Assembly: GCA_019424865.1 (NCBI GenBank)
Contig: JAHYYS010000066.1
Span: forward strand, 1 to 14,286
Length of the DNA: 14,286 nucleotides
DNA from: a bacterium
GTDB taxonomy: Bacteria; Bacillota; Clostridia; Oscillospirales; Oscillospiraceae
Direction: 5' to 3'
In this document: piece by piece, positions 11,919 through 14,286 of the stretch
Position numbering within the stretch: position 1 is the first letter of the stretch
Layout: each line of letters begins with the position of its first letter
Program-made: the position numbers and the translations under genes
The notes under the pieces: generated by a model
The model's database searches: none
Seen by the model: the letters and a program-made list of their open reading frames with translations, nothing else
Told to the model about the DNA's origin: nothing

Positions 11919-12680
11919 GTGGAGCTGACCGCGGTATGGAAGGCGCTGGCCGACGACAACCGCCTGCTGATTCTGCGGCTGCTGAACCGGCGGGCCTACT
12001 GCGTCCGGGCCCTGTCCCGGCAGCTGGGCATCTCCCAGGCCGCCGTGTCCCAGCACCTGAAGGTGCTGCGGGAGGCGGGGCTGGTGTCCGCCGGGAAGCG
12101 GGGCTACTTCACCCACTACCGGGTGGAGAGCGCCCCCCTGCGGGCGGCGGCCCAGGCGCTGGAGCAGCTGGCCTGCGGGGAACCTGTCCCCTGCGGCGGC
12201 TGCGGACAGGGCGGGAATCCCGCCTGCCGCGGCGCGTCCTCCCCCGCCCCGGCAGACAATTGGGAGGTTCATGCTATGAAAATCGCGGTAACCTATGAAA
12301 ATGGTCAGGTGTTCCAGCACTTCGGCCACTGCGCGCAGTTCAAGATCTACGACGTGGAGGACGGACAGGTCCGCGCGTCCCAGGTGGTCAGCGCCGGCGG
12401 CAGCGGCCACGGGGCCCTGGCCGGATTTCTCCAGGCCCAGGGGGCGGACACCCTGATCTGCGGCGGCATCGGCGGGGGCGCCCGCACCGCCCTGGCCCAG
12501 GCCGGCATCCGCCTGTTCCCCGGTGTGGCGGGCGAGGCGGATCAGGCGGTGACGGATCTGCTGGCGGGAAGGCTGGAATTTGACCCCGACACCGTGTGCA
12601 GCCACCACCACGAGGGGGAGCACCACTGCCACAGCGGCAGCTGCGGCGAGGACAAGCACGGCTGTGCCGGAAACGGCTGA
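11919..12680 (+). CDS. ArsR-family repressor fused to a NifX/NifB-type cofactor-binding domain
   Basis: A 253-residue two-domain protein. Residues 1-85 are an ArsR/SmtB winged helix-turn-helix (ADDNRLLILRLL, recognition helix SQAAVSQHLKVLREAGLV at 39-56, wing around GKRGYFTHYRV). The classical ELCVCDL metal site is reduced to AYCVRAL with a single Cys28. A Cys-rich linker follows (CGEPVPCGGCGQ...PAC, 86-103). From M120 there is a dinitrogenase iron-molybdenum cofactor-type domain (MKIAVTYENGQVFQHFGHC, then VSAGGSGHGALAGFL, then DTLICGGIGGGARTAL) to about 225. A His/Cys-rich tail (227-250) suggests metal binding. The GTG start lies 8 bases after AGGAGG. Codon 120 is an ATG with its own GGGAGG 8 bases upstream, so a separate NifX-like product may also be made. 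Likely a metal- or redox-responsive autoregulator; target unknown. Confidence 0.92.
   Translation: MELTAVWKALADDNRLLILRLLNRRAYCVRALSRQLGISQAAVSQHLKVLREAGLVSAGKRGYFTHYRVESAPLRAAAQALEQLACGEPVPCGGCGQGGNPACRGASSPAPADNWEVHAMKIAVTYENGQVFQHFGHCAQFKIYDVEDGQVRASQVVSAGGSGHGALAGFLQAQGADTLICGGIGGGARTALAQAGIRLFPGVAGEADQAVTDLLAGRLEFDPDTVCSHHHEGEHHCHSGSCGEDKHGCAGNG
12262..12278 (+). promoter_or_regulatory. Internal ribosome binding site and ATG for the NifX-like domain
   Basis: GGGAGG (12262-12267) stands 8 bases before the in-frame ATG 12276-12278, exactly where the NifX-like domain begins. Translation from here would give a 134-residue stand-alone protein of the size seen for free-standing family members. 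This is visible in the sequence, but its use is inferred. Confidence 0.5.
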
Positions 12681-12695
12681 GCATCAAAACGACAG

Positions 12696-12741
12696 CAGCA
12701 AGCGGCGTGTCACGCGGAAGAACGTGACACGCCGCTTGCTG
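12696..12741. terminator. Convergent terminator hairpin between arsR-nifX and the thioesterase gene
   Basis: A perfect 19-bp stem (12696-12714 with 12723-12741) with an 8-base loop lies between the two converging stop codons. On the minus strand it is followed by GTTTTG, giving a T-run. On the plus strand the tail is TCAAAGG, so termination is better supported for the minus-strand thioesterase/corA transcript. Confidence 0.8.
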
Positions 12742-12758
12742 TCAAAGGCCGGATTCCG

Positions 12759-13154
12759 TCAGGCCGTGGGCTGGGCCTTCCGGGCCGCCTTGTCCTGCAT
12801 CCCCTGCTGGGACACCATAATCCGCAGATGGGAGCCCTCGCCGCACTTGCCCTTCTCGTCGTTGACTTCAATGTCAAACCACAGCTTGCGCCGCTCGATG
12901 GAGCGCAGCCGGGCGGTGGCGCTCACCTGCATGCCCACCGGCGTGGGGGCCAGGTGGCGGCAGTGGATTTCGGCCCCCACGGCGGTCTGGCCCTCCTCCA
13001 GATAGGCCTTGGCCAGCTCCAGGGCGGCCGCCTCCATCAGGGCCACCATGTTGGGGGTGGACAGGATTTTCGACCCGGCGCTGCCGATGCGCTTGGCGGT
13101 CATGTCGTCTGTGACCGTCCAGGTCAGGGTGTATTCTGTGGGCTTGTCTGCCAT
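12759..13154 (-). CDS. Hot-dog fold thioesterase, FlK-like
   Basis: A 131-residue cytosolic thioesterase-like protein of the family that includes fluoroacetyl-CoA thioesterase FlK. Thr33, Glu41 and His67 reproduce the spacing of the FlK catalytic residues (Thr42, Glu50, His76: 8 and 26 residues apart), in the segments LSTPNMVALMEAAA and CRHLAPTPVG. The rest (VSATARLRSIERRKLWFDIEV, then GEGSHLRIMV) forms the long beta-sheet of the hot-dog fold. Most relatives in gut Clostridia have unknown acyl-CoA substrates, so hydrolysis of an acyl-CoA is inferred and fluoroacetate is not implied. The start at 13154 has AAAGGAG upstream. It begins 19 bases after the CorA gene ends, so the two are probably one transcript. 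Confidence 0.9.
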   Translation of the reverse strand: MADKPTEYTLTWTVTDDMTAKRIGSAGSKILSTPNMVALMEAAALELAKAYLEEGQTAVGAEIHCRHLAPTPVGMQVSATARLRSIERRKLWFDIEVNDEKGKCGEGSHLRIMVSQQGMQDKAARKAQPTA

Positions 13155-13173
13155 AGGGGATGCTCCTTTCCAT

Positions 13174-14091
13174 TTACCAGAATTTTTTCTTCTTCATAAT
13201 CCACAGGGAGAGCAGCACAATGGCCGCGCTGACTGCAATCACCGCCGGGTAGCCGTATTTCCAGGTGAGCTCCGGCATACCGACGAAATTCATGCCGTAC
13301 CACCCCGCCACCAGGGACAGGGGGAGAAAAATGGTGGTGACAATGGTGAGAATTTTCATAATCCGGTTTTGCCGGATGTCGATTTCCGCCTGGAACAGCT
13401 CCCGCACCTGAAGGCAGTACTCCCGCAGCAGCTGGGCCTCGTCCCGCAGGCGGGCCAGCCGCTTCTCCAGCATGTGAAACATCCGCTGCTCTTCCGGAGA
13501 GAAGAGGCCGATCTCATTGCCCTCCAGCTCGCAGGCCACCCCGTCCAACTGGGTGCAATACCGAAGCCAGCCCAGAGCCTGCTTGCGCAGGGGCGTAATT
13601 TCGCTGTTGAACCTCTCCAGCCGGCCGGAGAGGACCTGATCCTCCATCTGCTCCAGCTGATCCTCCAGTTCCTCCAGGTGGTGCAGGTCCCGAGCGATAA
13701 GCAGCTCGCAGAATTCATAAAAGAAGCGGCCCGGGCCGTTCTCCTGCCAGCGCTTCTCCTTGGCCAGCCGCTTCACCACACTGTGGGCTGCGCCCGTGTC
13801 GTCGCACAGCACGGCCCGGTCCCGGGTGAGCAGATAGCTGAAGGACAGCGGGGTTCCGCCCTTGCCCCGGCGCGGGGTGCGCACCGTGCCGCACAGGCAG
13901 TCCCGGCGGGCTTCAGCCTTGCACACCCGGGCGTCCCGGGCGGGGGGCATGTGCCGCAGCACGGATTCCAGACCGGGCAGGTCGGGCTGCTTCACCAGCT
14001 CCTCCGAGGTCAGCAGAAACAGCGCCGCCTCGCCGGGCTGGAGAGGGCGATCTGTGGGCGCCAAGGTTCGGCCCAGAATATAAGTATACAT
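13174..14091 (-). CDS. CorA-family divalent cation transporter
   Basis: A 305-residue magnesium/cobalt-type channel subunit (CorA/MIT family) that would assemble as a membrane pentamer. The long N-terminal cytoplasmic part ends in extended charged helices (HHLEELEDQLEQMEDQVL, then EEQRMFHMLEKRLARLRDEA). Two C-terminal membrane spans follow, with the signature YGMNF (GMN at about 266-268) at the end of the first, and a basic tail MKKKKFW. The pore-loop segment after GMN reads VGMPELTWKYGYP, shorter on acidic residues than the MPEL...YGY consensus but clearly of this family. The start is the ATG at 14091, preceded by GGAGG with an 8-base gap; an upstream extension to 14202 runs into repeat DNA. 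It is followed by the thioesterase gene. No M-box was seen upstream. Confidence 0.93.
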   Translation of the reverse strand: MYTYILGRTLAPTDRPLQPGEAALFLLTSEELVKQPDLPGLESVLRHMPPARDARVCKAEARRDCLCGTVRTPRRGKGGTPLSFSYLLTRDRAVLCDDTGAAHSVVKRLAKEKRWQENGPGRFFYEFCELLIARDLHHLEELEDQLEQMEDQVLSGRLERFNSEITPLRKQALGWLRYCTQLDGVACELEGNEIGLFSPEEQRMFHMLEKRLARLRDEAQLLREYCLQVRELFQAEIDIRQNRIMKILTIVTTIFLPLSLVAGWYGMNFVGMPELTWKYGYPAVIAVSAAIVLLSLWIMKKKKFW

Positions 14092-14133
14092 CAAAACACC
14101 TCCATAGGGTGGGGCTATCCATTGGGGAGAAAA

Positions 14134-14212
14134 TCCGCAGGGGCGTATGGCGTGCGCCCGCCGGGCGCCGGGCTGCGGTGATTCCGTAGGGGCGGATATC
14201 ATCCGCCCGCCG
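14134..14212 (-). repeat. Interspersed palindromic element, inverted partial copy C
   Basis: Read on the minus strand, 14182-14212 matches 8868-8898 of copy A at 30 of 31 positions (GGCGGGCGGATGATATCCGC core). The remainder to 14134 carries the second unit, GGCGGGCGCAC...GCCCCTGCGGA, like 8985-9013. It lies 43 bases upstream of the corA start, in corA's orientation, so it again lies in or ahead of a mRNA leader. Confidence 0.8.
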
Positions 14213-14286
14213 TCCCGGTTTTATCCCCCTCGCGGGGGCCGGTCCCAGGCCGGCCCGCCGGGAATATCCGGAACGGCGGTTGGGGG
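14213..14286. other. Right-edge non-coding sequence
   Basis: No gene is seen. It contains a short CCCCC-tcgc-GGGGG type hairpin near 14225-14238 and GGCCGG repeats. It may continue the repeat tract beyond the window. Confidence 0.35.

Overview
The window comes from a GC-rich member of the Firmicutes (Clostridia). The Oscillospiraceae (Flavonifractor, Lawsonibacter and relatives) are the most likely home. This is inferred from high-GC coding DNA combined with strong AGGAGG ribosome sites and Firmicute gene sets: a CIRCE-controlled chaperone, a YtrA-type GntR/ABC operon, and an ACT-domain/DUF711 pair. Base and codon use look even across the genes. No transposase, integrase, phage gene, tRNA or rRNA was seen.

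Layout. Positions 1-3024 are on the minus strand. They hold the first 134 codons of htpG behind a textbook promoter and CIRCE operator, then (upstream of htpG) a two-gene unit encoding a PstS-like substrate-binding lipoprotein and a large lipoprotein of unknown function. From 3094 the plus strand carries a four-gene operon: a GntR/YtrA repressor, an ABC ATPase, an ABC permease and a small membrane protein. Its promoter is overlapped by a perfect 34-base palindromic operator, and a strong terminator closes it. Single-gene plus-strand units follow: an XRE regulator with a membrane domain (5516-6193), the sodium/proline symporter putP (6342-7895) and the nucleotidase yfbR (8132-8707), each with a readable promoter.

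The stretch 8708-10087 is repeat-rich. Two 171-base direct copies of a palindrome-rich element lie on either side of a small ACT-domain gene, so that gene is separated from its usual DUF711 partner (10088-11446) by about 530 bases of repeats and potential hairpins. A third, inverted copy lies at the right edge, upstream of corA. After DUF711, 11455-11842 is a run of consecutive hairpins bracketed by two copies of the same terminator stem. It is the most unusual non-coding segment here.

The right end has an ArsR repressor fused to a NifX/NifB-type cofactor-binding domain with a His/Cys-rich tail. It is convergent, across a 19-bp-stem hairpin, with a minus-strand pair encoding a FlK-like hot-dog thioesterase and a CorA-type divalent cation transporter.

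Functionally these are mostly independent housekeeping and stress-response units, not one pathway. The least explained parts are the hairpin chain at 11455-11842, the interspersed palindromic repeats, the fused ArsR-NifX protein with its internal ribosome site, and the orphan PstS-like lipoprotein pair.
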